From Zychaea mexicana (Eukaryota; Mucoromycota; Mucoromycetes; Mucorales; Lichtheimiaceae), in contig NW_026516721.1 of NCBI RefSeq assembly GCF_025766255.1, forward strand, positions 220,439-284,438: 64,000 nucleotides of DNA. The letters run 5' to 3'. Positions 45,331 to 57,003 of this stretch are shown here, in pieces. Both the position numbers and the translations under genes were made by a program. The notes below the pieces were generated by a model that was given only the letters and a program-made list of their open reading frames with translations, was not told the DNA's origin and did not search any database. Numbering within the stretch: the stretch's first letter is position 1; every line of letters begins with the position of its first letter.

Positions 45331-46918
45331 TTATGCTTGACGCCGGCCGGAATGACGTGCTTGTAACTCATCCTTAAGTGTGTCGCGTTTGGCGTTCCCT
45401 GCTTGACGTAGCCACCGTACTTCAGCGTCGGTCAAGATGTCGTCTTGTTCGACAGAGATAGACAGCAGGCTGGAAGTATTTGGTTCCATGTTTACTACTG
45501 TTGCAGTTTCGGTATTTCCACTATCTTCATCTTCTTCGGCTGTTCTACGACGCGCGTCGACTTCGGCAATACTCACAAGATGATGATCGTTAAGCTCCTG
45601 GTCAAAATCATCAATGTTATCCGGGAGTTCATTGCCAGGTCGGTCGATGCAGATATTGTGGAGGATACAGCAGACATAGATGGTGGTGGCGAGATCGACT
45701 GGATTCAGCTGGTACAAGTAATGCTTAAGGAATCGCCAACGCGAAGTGAGCGCACCAAATGCGTGTTCAATTACCATACGCTGTGATGATAAAGCATAAT
45801 TAAAATCTTTTTTGGCTCGCTCTCGTGTGTTTTTCGGATAAGGTGTCATAATGTACGGGCGTTGAGGATAAGCGGAATCTGTTAAATGCAAACTATAATT
45901 AGCATAAACTTGCTATATAGACATAATGAATCATCTTTACATACCTGCAATAATGTATGAGTCATTTGGACATTTGGCATCTGGATCATTTTTCAAATCT
46001 CTTGCTAGTTCCGAATTGGCAAACACCCGAGAATCGTGTGTACGACCTTGTATCATGACAATATATTAGCAAGGATACAATTACGAAAGGAAATTGTGAT
46101 TTGTGAACGTTACCTGATTTACCAACATAAATAGTCAAAAACCGCTGCTGTGGATCACATACAGCTAGGAGATTCATTGAATGGTGGTTTTTGCGATCCA
46201 TCCAACTTATCCCACTATGACTTAGCTTGTGGATAATCACTAGCTTCCCATCCATAGCCCCAATAACATTTAGCAATTTGGGTCTTGCTACCGCTCTTGT
46301 TCGATCCGATTCGAAAACTACTTTTGCAAAGTCGTCTGCATTTCTCTGTACTTCTTCTGGGGTCTGCAGCCATCGGATCATCCTTCCGAGTATGTTCACC
46401 ATTGCTTGCATAAAGTTCCGGCTGAAGTTCCTGTAAGAGCCTTGCGAAAAACCAAAACGAGTACTAAACAAACGGTATCCAAGATGCGTGTTTGTGTAGC
46501 GTCATAGAACACAAGCAATTTGGATGTACGGTGGAGTAACACGCGGAGAGCTACGTTGGAAAGCTGGATCTGCAGATAGCATATCCACTAACCAAATGAA
46601 AGTAGCCTTGTTCATGCGATAATGAGCCTTGTAGCTGTTTCACGGGTTGTCATCATCCGTCAAGTTCTTATGCTCGATTCTCCAGTAATCCATAGATCGC
46701 TTTGCTTGATAGGGACCACGAACTTGGCGAAAATGGAGAGGGGAACCAATGTAAGCATACATTTCTGGAAGGAAGCCTAATGTTCGGAGCGATGCTTTGG
46801 CCATAGTAGTCATAAGAAGCCAAAACAGTCGACGTCTTCGTTCACTGATACGGCAACGGCGTTGAGTAGCCTGCTTGCGATTAGCTTGAATGACTGATAA
46901 ACAGGAGTTGTTGTCCAT
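45331..46918 (-). pseudogene. Harbinger nuclease (H2)
   Basis: Starts MDNNSCLSVIQANRKQATQR at 46918. Stops (TGA) lie near 46636-46638 (after TDDDNP) and near 46503-46505 (after ACVL, where the H3 relative has Trp). The catalytic blocks are present: NVIGAMDGKLVIIHK (first Asp), GRTHDSRVFANSE (second Asp) and RMVIEHAFGALTSRWRF (Glu). Two GT-AG introns separate them (about 46111-46048 and 45950-45882). The C-terminus is long and acidic (DEDSGNTETATV) and ends ARHSGRRQA. Two Trp- or Gly-type codons turned to TGA point to transition decay. Confidence 0.82.
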
Positions 46919-47515
46919 TGAAAAAAAAAGAAAATTGGAAAAGAGCGGTTTCTTTATTTTTTTTTTTGTGTTTCTTCGTATCTTTTAAGCACGATCAGAA
47001 TAAACTTGTATTTCTAAAAACATTCATATCAGCGATACCTAGCTGTACTATTGGTACTACAATGATGATGTACTATTGATAGGTATAGGAAAAATGATAT
47101 CTTTTCTGCTTTTCCAAATTCAAGTCGATTGCCATTGCATGGATGTGACACAGCTACTTTCCTTTTCGAGTTCGGACCGAGGCGTCGTCTCAACTATTTG
47201 TTGAGACGACGATTCGCTCAATTTGGAAGCTTCGACCCACCTTCATATGGATACAATTTTTCGGCATTTTAAATTTATTTCTATTCGTGGGTGGGGCGAA
47301 CGGCCGTTCGCCCTTTTTGAGAATACCCTTATTGGTTGCTCTCATTTCGCTCCGAACAGAGAACCCAAAATAGTTTTGCAAGAATTCAAAGTCCTCTCTA
47401 CTCGGATCGAACATAAAGGCGCACCGCGCCGAGAAACTTCCTTTTCTGTACATACCCCGAGGTGTTGCATGAATAACAACGCGATTGCCATAAGAAACTT
47501 TGTACCCAACTGCTG

Positions 47516-47541
47516 TATATATATATATATATATATATATA
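47516..47541. repeat. (TA)n microsatellite in H3
   Basis: About thirteen TA units, the counterpart of the shorter run in H1. Confidence 0.85.
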
Positions 47542-47746
47542 CGCTGTGAATATAGTAGAAGCTAATAAATAAATTTCTCTATAATTCACTTCATCCATTG
47601 CCTCTCTATTTTTTCTAATACCTATTATGCTAAACAACAGCAACAACCACAACAACTTTCAAATCTTGATGTGGACACCCGCCAGTTCATCATCAGATCC
47701 TTAGCAACAGCAGCAGACACAGCAACGGCAAGATTCAGAAGCACCG

Positions 47747-48523
47747 ATGCAGACACCGGAATCCCAAGCCCCAGAAGCATTGCCTGCATCAGTGGCCGCT
47801 GATAGTGATTTGACATCGCCTCTACCCAGTTCGCAGACGCCCATTCCTACCTCTGCACGACGCCATACATGGGACGAGGCCTACATCGATGCACTCATTA
47901 CGGCTGTAGGGACTCGATACGATAGACTGAAGACAGTTATCGAAACGCAAGCCAAAGGTCGCATCTGGAATGAAATACTTTCTGAGTATGTTGCAGCTGA
48001 TCCGTTAGGTCGAAGTAAAGAAGCATTACAGAAGAAATGGCAAGATCTAGTCGATGAATATCGCGATGTTAGGGCTACGATTCGCAACAGTGGTGAGAAC
48101 GGCCCTTCAGGTCAAGAGCGATGGTGCTACTATGACGCTGTAGACAGAATTGTGGGAACTGACCCTGCAATTGTACCTCCTGCCACGATGGATTCCCTCG
48201 ATGGCCTCGTTGTCAATAGCACCCGACGAGAAAGGGATAACAATAACGATGTCAGCGAGCGGCCCACACAGCGACGACAAACAGCGGCATTTCAAGAGCT
48301 TGTCCTTGAGAATGCCGATCGGCAAACCGATCGCCTCATTGCCAGCATCAGCGAGGCATTCCAGCGGTTTGAGGAGGCAGAAGACCAGTATTCGCGAGAG
48401 GCGCAGGAAGCAGAAGACCGCCGGTATGATATGTACTTGCAGACACTAAGAGATTTGTTTGGTAGCCCTACAAACACAAATAGAAGTGGAGAGCCTAGTA
48501 ATAATAACGAAGAAGAACAATAA
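47747..48523 (+). CDS. Myb/SANT-like Harbinger partner protein (H3 copy)
   Basis: ATG 47747 (MQTPESQAPEALPASVAADS) opens 258 codons without stops. The DNA-binding domain and C-terminal helix are identical to the H1 copy from SARRHTW to the end, but the leader is shorter and different. Upstream the same Gln-rich frame as in H1 is broken by TAG where H1 has CAG (about 47701), which supports the internal ATG as the working start in both copies. The role is as for the H1 copy: end binding and nuclear import of the nuclease. Confidence 0.8.
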   Translation: MQTPESQAPEALPASVAADSDLTSPLPSSQTPIPTSARRHTWDEAYIDALITAVGTRYDRLKTVIETQAKGRIWNEILSEYVAADPLGRSKEALQKKWQDLVDEYRDVRATIRNSGENGPSGQERWCYYDAVDRIVGTDPAIVPPATMDSLDGLVVNSTRRERDNNNDVSERPTQRRQTAAFQELVLENADRQTDRLIASISEAFQRFEEAEDQYSREAQEAEDRRYDMYLQTLRDLFGSPTNTNRSGEPSNNNEEEQ

Positions 48524-48790
48524 ATTTTATTATATTATAATATGACATTTATTCAGAATTGTTAAAAGTGTATCTAGAATACCCTGTGTGATGACTAAAT
48601 CTTCTAATATAGCACTTTACTGCACTTTACAGAATGTGAAGAAGAAAACTAGTCATGCCATTACAGACAATAACTGCTACGAAAAGATGCCCAATTATTT
48701 TATATGCAGACTTTTAGTACCAAGCAGCACTTCACGTCAATATCTAAAAGATATAGAGCGATTACTGGAGCAATGTATAATGTATTGCGT

Positions 48791-50246
48791 TTATTGATTT
48801 GAGGACAATGATTCTTTAAGCATATCGCGTTTCTGACGCCCTTGTGCAAACAACCTTGTACTGTCTTCTCTAGTACTAGACTGTCTATCAGTATCTATTA
48901 TTGATATACGTCCGGTTTGTTCATCCTCTTCTGTGTTCAATGGAAACAGTTCGTCAGAGTGCGGATCGAGCTGCTCGATACAGATATTATGGAGTATGCA
49001 ACAGGCATAAATCACCAGCGTCAGGTTTGTATGATCCATGAGGTACATGTAATGTCGCATGAACCTCTACCAGGAAACAAGACGACTGAATGCTCGCTCA
49101 ATAGCCATTCGCATTGAAGAATGGACTTTGTTGAATCGCTTTTCCGCTAGATCAGTTGATGAGCTAGGATACGGCGTCATGATTATTGGCCGCAGAGGAA
49201 AAGCAGAATCTATGAATAGGTTCAAATGCAGAATATAAGCAAAGCTGTAGAACATCAAAAGTACAGGACTACTAACCGTCAAGAATGTATGTTCCATTAG
49301 GACACCATTGTTCAGGATCACTCAGCAGTCTGGTATTGAGCGCACTGTTATTGAAAGCGCGGGCGTCGTGAGTTCGCCCTAGTAAACATATATTTGTGAT
49401 GCAGTTGCAGTCAGCAACGTGTACGTTAAAGACATTAATAAATCTCTTGTAGATTACTGTACCTGATTGACCTACGTCAATAAAAGTAAAGCGCCCATCT
49501 GCAGCACATACAGCAAGCAAGTTTATCGAGTGATGCAGTTTGCGGTCAAAGCACCGTTGACCTTGCTTCGTTGGTTTGTGGATCACCACGAGCTTGCCAT
49601 CCATAGCTCCAATCGCCCCTTGCAGCCTTGCTGAGGCATCTCGAGAGGTAGGTAAACCGGAGGGCAAAGAAAAGGCGTTGGAAGCTTCACGGGCTTCTTC
49701 TGGAGAGCGTGGCCACTTGATTTTGGAGCCATGGATGTCGCAAATAGCTTTTATGAATCGCACAGTAAAGTTGTGGTACGATCCTTGAGAAAAGCCAAAT
49801 TGCGTCTCAAACATTCTGTATCCAATGTGAGTATTTGTAAAACGCCATAGTACGCAGCAGACTTGAATATAAACTGGTATCATTCTTGATGACTCTGACA
49901 CAAATTCCTGATGCACAGACAAAGTATTGACAAGCCATTCCAATATGGATTTGCACATGCAGTAATGATATTTATAGCTGCCAGGACCGTCGTCATCGCG
50001 AAGATTCGAGTGGCTCAATGTCCAATATTCCGTGCTGTGAATTCTTAGGATCTTGGCTGCTCGAAAATGATGCGGCGAACCAGCGTAAGCTGCGACGATG
50101 TTCGCATTGACCGAAGGAAGCATTCCTATGGCGGGTGCTACAAGTTGCGTCAAGAGCTTGATGAATGCTACTCGACGACGTCTTTTTTCTTCAAGATGAT
50201 TGTGCGTTGGGCGGCGAATAATGGCTGATGGTGGAATATTGTTCAT
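48791..50246 (-). pseudogene. Harbinger nuclease (H3 copy), one in-frame stop
   Basis: Starts MNNIPPSAIIRRPTHNHLEE at 50246. The frame is open through the first exon, including VCCVLWRFTNTHIGYRMF, which is shifted in H1. It carries GAIGAMDGKLVVIHKP, GRTHDARAF and MAIERAFSRLVSW in order across introns at about 49465-49383 and 49274-49215. A TAG at 49067-49069, between VSW and RFMRHYMYLMDH, interrupts the last exon. The same stop is in H1. It is otherwise complete, ending KRDMLKESLSSNQ. Confidence 0.82.
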
Positions 50247-50699
50247 TTTTATGATAAAAGCAGATAAAATAGATGAAAAATAGAGGGTGTATTTTTCTTT
50301 CGATACTTTTATTATTCATGAAAGTGACAGTTTCCTTTTATATCGATCCGAGCGAGCCACCACGGAGGCCTTTCCATCGGAGAAGCCACTACCAAAATTG
50401 GAAGCCTCCGAGAAGCCCTCTTTTGGAAGGAAAACGGAAAATTTATTTTCCATTACTACATTGGGGTATGGTGTTCTCTGTTCGGAGCGAAATGAGAGCA
50501 ACCATTTATGAAAGTGACAGTTTCCTTTTATATCGATCCGAGCGAGCCACCACGGAGGCCTTTCCATCGGAGAAGCCGTTACCAAAATTGGAGGCCTCTG
50601 AGAAGCCCTCTTTTGGAAGGAAAACGGAAAATTAATTTTCCATTACTACATTGGGGTATGGTGTTCTCTGTTCAGAGTGAAATGAGAGCAACCTAACTG

Positions 50700-51085
50700 T
50701 CTATTTCCTTTTTAGGAAGTCACGTGATCTAAGCCACTTAGCAAGCCCGCGGGAAAACGTTTAGCCGTCAGGAAAACCAATTACCCGTCTAATTCCTTTT
50801 TAGGAAGTCACGTGATCTAAGCCACTTACTAAGCCCCCAAGGGGTGACTGTAAGAATTTACCCGGTGGCTCAGTGGCTTAGATCACGTGACTTCCTAAAA
50901 AGGAAATAGACAGTTAATTGGTTTTCCCGATGGCTAAACGTTTTCCTAGGGGCTTGCCAAGTGGCTTAGATCACGTGACTTCCTAAAAAGGAAATAGATA
51001 GTTAATTGCTTTTCATGATGGCTAAACGTTTTCCTGGGGGCTTAGTAAGTGGCTTAGATCATGTAACTTCCTAAAAAGGAAATAG
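50700..51085. repeat. Hairpin array of CACGTG-containing 30-mers, left arm
   Basis: The unit AGGAAGTCACGTGATCTAAG followed by CCACTTA occurs twice forward (50716, 50800) and three times inverted (50872, 50967, 51048; the last has CATGTA). CTATTTCC and GTTTTCC...TAAACG spacers alternate with the units. The opposed units can pair into long cruciforms. The same array, inverted, lies at 60470-60770. Confidence 0.88.
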
Positions 51086-51129
51086 ACGGTTAATTGGTTT
51101 TCCTGACGGCTAAACGTTTTCCCAGACTA

Positions 51130-51790
51130 AGTAATAGCAGACATATATGCTTTAGTTTTTTTAAATATCTCTCCTTCTATAGATCATAGCTCATCTATTA
51201 TTAATGCTATTGCTATAAAACTTTGTAGGTATATACAGATGATGTATATATATCTAAATGTGTTTTTACTGAAGACAGTCACATTGCTTATTTTAGACAT
51301 TACATAAGAGGATGTGTAAAAATCACTAAAAGTAGCTTTATTTAGGGTAGATTAAGACTTCTAGAAGGTGCAATATTGTAGCTACAGTACTGTAAATTGC
51401 AGTACATGTATCTATCATATATGGCAACAACATACTAGAACGGCAATAGCAGTCACATAGTATATAAGCTTTTTTTCTTGAGAAAACTTTACTCTCAGAG
51501 CTATTACTAGCCAATGAGATGTACTACAGAGCTATGATAAGAATTCTGTTATATAAATCAAATGCTGTGTAGTCATTGTTAGGCTCAAAATTAGCAGTCA
51601 CATCTCTAGATTATTACTTTATATAGTAACTGATGACTTTTTTTGGAGAATTATTTTCTCAAAGGGGTTTCTCGTCAACTAAACACCCTACAGTGCCCTA
51701 CTAAAGATCCTACTAATTAAGTCACATCTTAGCTATCTACTCATATAATTGTTATGGCGATTCAACCACATTTCTTTTTTCTCATTTTTT
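51130..51790. repeat. Non-coding left-arm segment
   Basis: AT-rich DNA with no ORF. It is matched in inverted orientation by 59730-60370 with small differences, for example TAATTAGTAGGATCTTTAGT at 59799 against its inverse near 51700. Confidence 0.8.
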
Positions 51791-51803
51791 TCATACTTAT
51801 AAG

Positions 51804-52070
51804 TTGCTCTCATTTCACTCTGAACAGAGAATACCATACCCCAATGTAGTAATGGAAGATACATTTTCTATTTTCCTTCTAAAAGAGGGCTTCTCAGAGG
51901 CCTCCATGGTGGCTCGCTCGCATCGATATAAAAGGAAACTATCACTTGCAACAATAAAATATCGAAAGAAAAATATACCCTCTATTTTTCTTCTATTTTA
52001 TCTGCTTTTATCATAAAAATAAACAATATTCCACCATCAGCTATTATTCGCCACCCAGCGAAGAAAGCAT
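51804..52070. mobile_element. H1-family Harbinger 3'-end relic in the left arm
   Basis: The inverse of the H1/H3 right end: the terminal motif GTTGCTCTCATTTCACTCTG at 51804 runs through ATCGATATAAAAGGAAACT to the codons around the nuclease start (CAATATTCCACCATCAGCTA at 52024). It then stops at about 52057 (CGCCACCCAGCG). The same relic is in the right arm (56915-57001 plus 59542-59716), so it was there before the palindrome formed. Confidence 0.8.
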
Positions 52071-53547
52071 TGGTAGAGTAATTAAGACAGGGAATAAGCA
52101 TAGTGTCAACCTATGTGCGAAGCATAAACTGAGTGAAGCGAAGAAAGCATGAGGAGAGTGATTAGGATAGGAATAAAGCATAAGTTCCTTATTCTGCCCC
52201 GACTTTAACTTTGCCCCCCCCCCCAGTTTTCAATTTTTTTGAAAGTCAGATAGATGAAGGGTAGCAGGCACAGAATAAAGGGACTTGGAGAAAAAATTGA
52301 GTACAGTAGTATATGTTTTGTCAGCAATTAAAAAAAAAGCATTATAACTACATAGTGTGCCATTCATCTTGAGACAAGGTAATTATAAAAGTGCATCTAT
52401 AAATCGTAAAGCTCATTGAGAATGGGGAGCGGTAGCTGAATAATACAGGGAGAGCAATTACGATTTGCGGCAGAAATAAGCATCTGCACTTTTATACTAA
52501 TGGTCACTGTCAAACCTGCTCAAATCAATTCCAATAGACACAACTGTAACAGCGATTCGAGATGAAGTTGGATTCAACACGTAATTATAATATATGCGGT
52601 GAGATGGAGGTAAGAACGAACATATATATTGGATATACATAGGTGTGTGCACGCGTGTGTGTTTGTTGGTATAGCATTGCAGTAAAAACGAAGGCCTTTA
52701 TTGTCTTTGTTCTTGCTCCAAATGCACACGAGCATTTTACCGATTCCTTTTACCATCGACGTCGATGCTTCCACCATTCAATAATCTAAATGTCAATGGC
52801 CCTTAATGAACGACGAAAAATATACAAGAACTTGTTACGGCGTGTTGGTACTTGATGTGCAAATACTTTTACAATACTCGTTTCTATACATCGCGTATAA
52901 ACACATACAATGTCCAACCCGTTTGGCATTCGCCATCTCAAGGAATGGTCAAGGCTTATTTATTGTAATCTACAATACTGATGGTAAGTGCTGCAAGTGT
53001 TTTCTAAGTTTTTATAATTATAAAGGGTGCACAAGTGTCTAATATTACTACTGTTCCTTGCTCTATCATACCGCCTCTTTCATTTCAGCAACCGGCAAAG
53101 ATATTGGTGCAGCTAATGGGTACACAGATCTTATGAAAGAATGGGTGGGATGCACATCCATTATGCTATTGAGCAGTCTATGTTATGTTATATACTGCAC
53201 TTATTTTATAGCCCTGGAAACGTGCTCCCTCAAAGGATAGTATCAGTGGTTGGATATAGGAGGGACAAAAGAAAAGAGTAGGATTGTCTTTCATCGTTTG
53301 TATTGTAAGTACTTTATGAAAGCAAAGATAGGTGATACTTTATATAGTGGCTGATAATTTATACAATATATTTATAGATAATAAGATGAAATAAAGGAAA
53401 TGGTGATCAAGAATTGTTTTAACAGTGGAAGTTAGCATTGGATGGTAGGGATAGGATGTTGTTTAGTTAGGTTTTGACGCTCGATGCATCTTCAGAAAGT
53501 TTGGTCATTTGGGCCATTACAGCATCAACAGAATCAGCTTGCCCATC
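52071..53547. repeat. Inner left arm of the giant inverted repeat
   Basis: Matched by 56000-56915 on the other strand, including the C-run CCCCCCCCCCAGTTTTC (52215) opposite GAAAACTGGGGGGG (56749). A ~290-bp segment at 52936-53226 has no counterpart on the right. It contains GT...AG-like borders (53003 and 53090) and open codons (GKDIGAANGYTDLMKEW), so it may be an insertion or a captured gene piece that was lost from the other arm. Confidence 0.65.
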
Positions 53548-55790
53548 TTAAACGGTGTATTTCTCCAGAAGGCGCCTTATTGCTGTTGTTTCCTGTGATA
53601 TCTCTTGGCAAACATCCTTAAGCTCATCCGTTGGTATTGGAATACGCTGCCCTTGGTGCCGCAGTGCTTGAGACGTTGATCCAGTGGCATGCTCAATCCA
53701 ATATTAGTAGGTGGCCATAGATGGACGTACAGTGCTGGTTTTTACATGCTGTTCCACCAAAAATATGTGCTTACATAGGAGCAAGGATCTAGTGAACTTT
53801 GGACACGAGCAAGAAATGATTTGGCTATTATATGAAATAACCTATTAGAATAGATAGTATATAAAGTAAGTAATGAGAATAAGAAATTAAACATGCAAAT
53901 GACTATATGAAAAATTGATTTACATTGTAAGTAGTGCTGCTGTCAACAAAGGATTGAACCGTGTACTTCGTAGCAGATACCACATGGACTTTTGATGGGA
54001 GCTCTGCACGATTTACTTTTCGGCTTCTTGTTCTTCTTTATGCATAGCGTGTTCATAAGGACCCATTTTGCCAACATTCGCAAGTAGCCGTTTTACCTCT
54101 TTAAAGATATCAAACGCCACATCAGAAGAAAGAATTTCAAGCAAAACATCAAGTCGATGCAAGCGTTTGCGTTTCAAATATTCTGTCTTCAACTGATTAT
54201 GCCAGGTTTCGACGTAGTTATTCATTTGCATATTGGTGTATACTTCTGGTTGAAAGCACGCCACCCAACGCTGATATCCACTGCCACCTAGACTGTCAAC
54301 CCATTCGCGTACGAAATACACATGGAAGGATGGCTGCGTTTTCTCCATTTCACTAAGGAATGACTGGAAAATCGATGTAAAGTTCTCCTTGTCTATTTCG
54401 TACATGATTTCATCCAAACGACCACGGATATATTCTCTGGCTTGCACAATTGTACGACCTCTCATGCCAACAACCTTAGATTGAACATTTTTATTCCATG
54501 CGCGCTTAACATGCCATAGGCAATGTTGAATCGTTGATTGCGCCCAAACGGATGTGATGGCGTTGTCTTCGGCGAAATCACGATCGATCGTAAAGCGAAT
54601 AGGATCAAGTCCAAGAGAAGCCAATGACTGGAACCAACTGATCAGAGGAGTCGATGACTTATCAGTGGTCAGCAAGTATGAAACAGGAACGCCACGGCCA
54701 ACTACAGGGTGACGAATAACCATCGTGTATAGGACACATCCAGGATATTGGGAGACATCATGGGTTGCATCCAAACAGATAAACTTGCCAGAGGTACCCA
54801 ACAAATGTTCTTTTTGCCATGGAGCAACAAATCCGAAAGCAAAGTGCTCTTTCGAAAGCTGTTGGCTAGGAATTCCGGCATTCGTTGTGTAGCTAGGATT
54901 AGCACCGATCCAAACATGATAGCCCTGGGAGTGGAATCATTGAGCCATGCTTCAACTGAAGCAAAATCATCTTCAGCTTTCAAGCACAATTCCTGCCGAT
55001 ATCTATAATATATATTATAGACATTAACAGTATTGATGTGTGCTGCACGGCTGCTGCTCGGCAATGCTTGATATTTATGCTGCAGGTACATTCTGATATC
55101 ACGAACGTTATATCCTTTGCACAATTCTTCCAAGATTCGTTGGTTGACCTCTGGTGTATTCTACAGATATTAATCATCTTCAACACTGCCGGGTGTATGG
55201 CCAGTATGGACACCAGTATACTCAAACTGAGCATAGCTAGAATCTTCAGTATAGCAAGTGACCTTAAGCTTAGCTGTGCATCCAACTTGCTTGCTTTTTT
55301 TCTGAACTAGACATAGCTTAACACCATCTACATCGTAGTTCTCTTGATCGAGTTCCACAGTACTGGAGCTCAGAGTTGCACGATGGCAGCGGTAACGGAT
55401 CGTCCAAAGCTTCGTCACCTTGCGCTGTCGTTTTGGCTTATGAACACCTACTGCATCATGTGTAAACATTTGTGCTAAATTTCCCATTTTATGCATGTCC
55501 ATATTAACCTTCGCCTGCCGCTTCTGCTTTTTTCTGCTTCTTCGCTTCCTCATCCTCGCGGGACCACTTGTCTTTGTACACCTAGCATTTACCAGTTTCC
55601 TGTAGTTGCTGCTTCAAGCGTTGCTCCCACACAAGACAGGCAACTTTTTCAGGGCGTGCCTGGGCAAGGTTGGCTGAGATCAAAACAGGGAGGGTAGTAG
55701 TAGTAGCAGGAATAGTAGTAGAAGCGTTTGGGGTGTTGTTTGTGTTTGAGATTTCGAGATGTAGCTGTGAGATTAGGAATCAGGAACAAA
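53548..55790 (-). pseudogene. MULE (Mutator-like) transposase
   Basis: Read from about 55790 down. An N-terminal WRKY/FAR1-like zinc domain is present (LWTIRYRCHR, CTAKLKVTCY, GHTPGS). The MULE core shows FAFGFVAPWQKEHLLGTSGK and ICLDATHDVSQYPG (first Asp), RFTIDRDFAEDNAI (second Asp) and HCLWHVKRAWNKN. The Glu-side helix follows, then a SWIM zinc finger SCSCPKFTRSLLLCKHIF (about 53820-53770) in the last exon, ending at TAA 53548. An intron lies at about 53920-53840. Decay is clear: TAG at 55584, TAA and TAG near 55162-55170, a one-base shift near 54930 (CTCCCAGGG) and another near 54013 (GAAAAGTAAAT). Mutator transposases cut DNA next to long TIRs; this copy cannot work. Confidence 0.85.
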
Positions 55791-55999
55791 TGACGTGTTC
55801 AATATTGACCATATTGCCTTCTTAATAATCTGACAAAACAACTGATTCAACAATACCACATATTCGATGAAAAAACCTTTTTTTCTGTCACTTCAATGCT
55901 ATATCTAAAGCACTTTAAATAAAGGTGCCCAATCACTGCATCATTATATATTTCTTCATGTACTACCAATTATTTATTAAATGCGACTACTGTATACCG
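55791..55999. other. Spacer between the MULE gene and the right arm
   Basis: Non-coding, AT-rich, and the likely promoter side of the minus-strand transposase. There is no counterpart on the left. Confidence 0.4.
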
Positions 56000-57001
56000 T
56001 TTTTTTATCACTCCTATATCCAACCACTGATACTATCCTTGAGGGAGTGCGAATACCAAACGGGTTGGACATTGTGTGTATTTATACGCGAGGTATAGTA
56101 ACGAGTATTATAAAAGTATTTGTACATCGAGTACCAACACGCCGTAACAAGTTCTTGTATGTTTTTCATCGTTCATCAAGGGCCATTGACGTTTGGATTA
56201 TTGAATGGTGGAAGCGTCGACGTCGATGGTAAAAGGAATCGGTAAAATGCTCGTGTGCATTTGGAGCAAGAACAAAGACAATAAAGGCCTTCGTTTTTAC
56301 CGCAATGCTATACCAACAAACACACACGCGTGCACACACCTATGTATATCCAATATATACGTTCGTTCTTACCTCCATCTCACCGCATATATTATAATTA
56401 AGTGTTGAATCCAACTTCATCTCGAATCGCTGTTACAGTTGTGTCTATAGGAATTGATTTGAGCAGGTTTGACAGTGACTGTTAGTATCAAAGTACAGAT
56501 GCTTATTTCTGCCGCAAATCGTAATTGCTCTCCCTGTGCTATTTAGCTATCGCTCCCCATTCTCAATGAGCTTTACGATTTACAAATGCACTTTTATAAT
56601 TACCTTGTCTCAAGATAAATGGCACCCCATGTAGTTACAATGCTTTTTTTTTAATCGCTGACAAAACATATACTACTGTACTCAATTTTTTCTCCAAGTC
56701 CCTTTATTCTGTGCCTGCTACCCTTTACCTATCTGACTTTCAAAAAAATTGAAAACTGGGGGGGCAAAGTTAAAGTCGGGGCAGAATAAGGAACTTATGC
56801 TTTATTCCTATCCTAATCACTCTCCTCATGCTTTCTTCGCTTCGCTCAGTTTATGCTTCGTACATAGGTTGACACTATGCTTATTCCCTGTCTTAATTAC
56901 TCTACCAATGCTTTCTTCGCTGGGTGGCGAATAATAGCTAATGGTGGAATATTGTTTATTTTTATGATAAAAGCAGATAAAATAGAAGAAAAATAGAGGG
57001 T
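56000..57001. repeat. Inner right arm of the giant inverted repeat
   Basis: The inverse of about 52024-53270, lacking the 52936-53226 segment. Open stretches here are shadows of the repeat and do not form genes. The arm is cut at 57001 by the Tc1-like element. Confidence 0.85.
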
Positions 57002-57003
57002 TA

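Larger units (their letters stand above)
43710..47328. mobile_element. PIF-Harbinger element H2, nested in H1
   Basis: The 3619-bp element begins GGGTGTTCTCAAAAAGGGCG and ends with the inverse (CGCCCTTTTTGAGAATACCC). Its inner ends contain the palindromic GAACGGCCGT. TTA flanks both sides (43707-43709, 47329-47331). It carries a Myb-like gene (+) and a nuclease (-), as H1 and H3 do, but its sequence is a different family. Confidence 0.9.
47334..50503. mobile_element. PIF-Harbinger element H3, nested in H1 beside H2
   Basis: The 3170-bp element begins GGTTGCTCTCATTTCGCTCC and ends with the exact inverse, flanked by ATT at 47331-47333 and 50504-50506. It belongs to the same family as H1. Its insertion lies 5 bp from the right end of H2, in the tail of H1. 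The remaining H1 tail (starting ATTTATGAAAGTGACAG) follows directly, which makes the last 190 bp look like a tandem duplication. Confidence 0.9.
40726..50693. mobile_element. PIF-Harbinger element H1 with two nested Harbingers
   Basis: The left end is GGTTACTCTCATTTCGCTCC at 40726. The right end is the inverse (GGAGCGAAATGAGAGCAACC-like, one or two changes) at 50693. TAA flanks it at 40723-40725 and 50694-50696. The flanking sequence, when joined (GTCAGGAAAACCAATTAA / CTGTCTATTTCC), restores the surrounding arm repeat, which proves one insertion. Its body is cut near the right end by H2 (43710-47328) and directly after by H3 (47334-50503). Its own last 190 bp survive at 50504-50693. It carries a Myb-like gene (+) and a nuclease (-). 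Confidence 0.88.

Noticed and set aside
50318..50693. Apparent tandem duplication of a 190-bp unit
   Set aside because: Explained by H3 inserting into the tail of its sister H1: the two units are the right ends of two elements.
56205..56408. Short ORF repeated in both arms (also at 52574-52777)
   Set aside because: Mirror copy of the inverted repeat with no coding signature or start context; non-coding repeat DNA.
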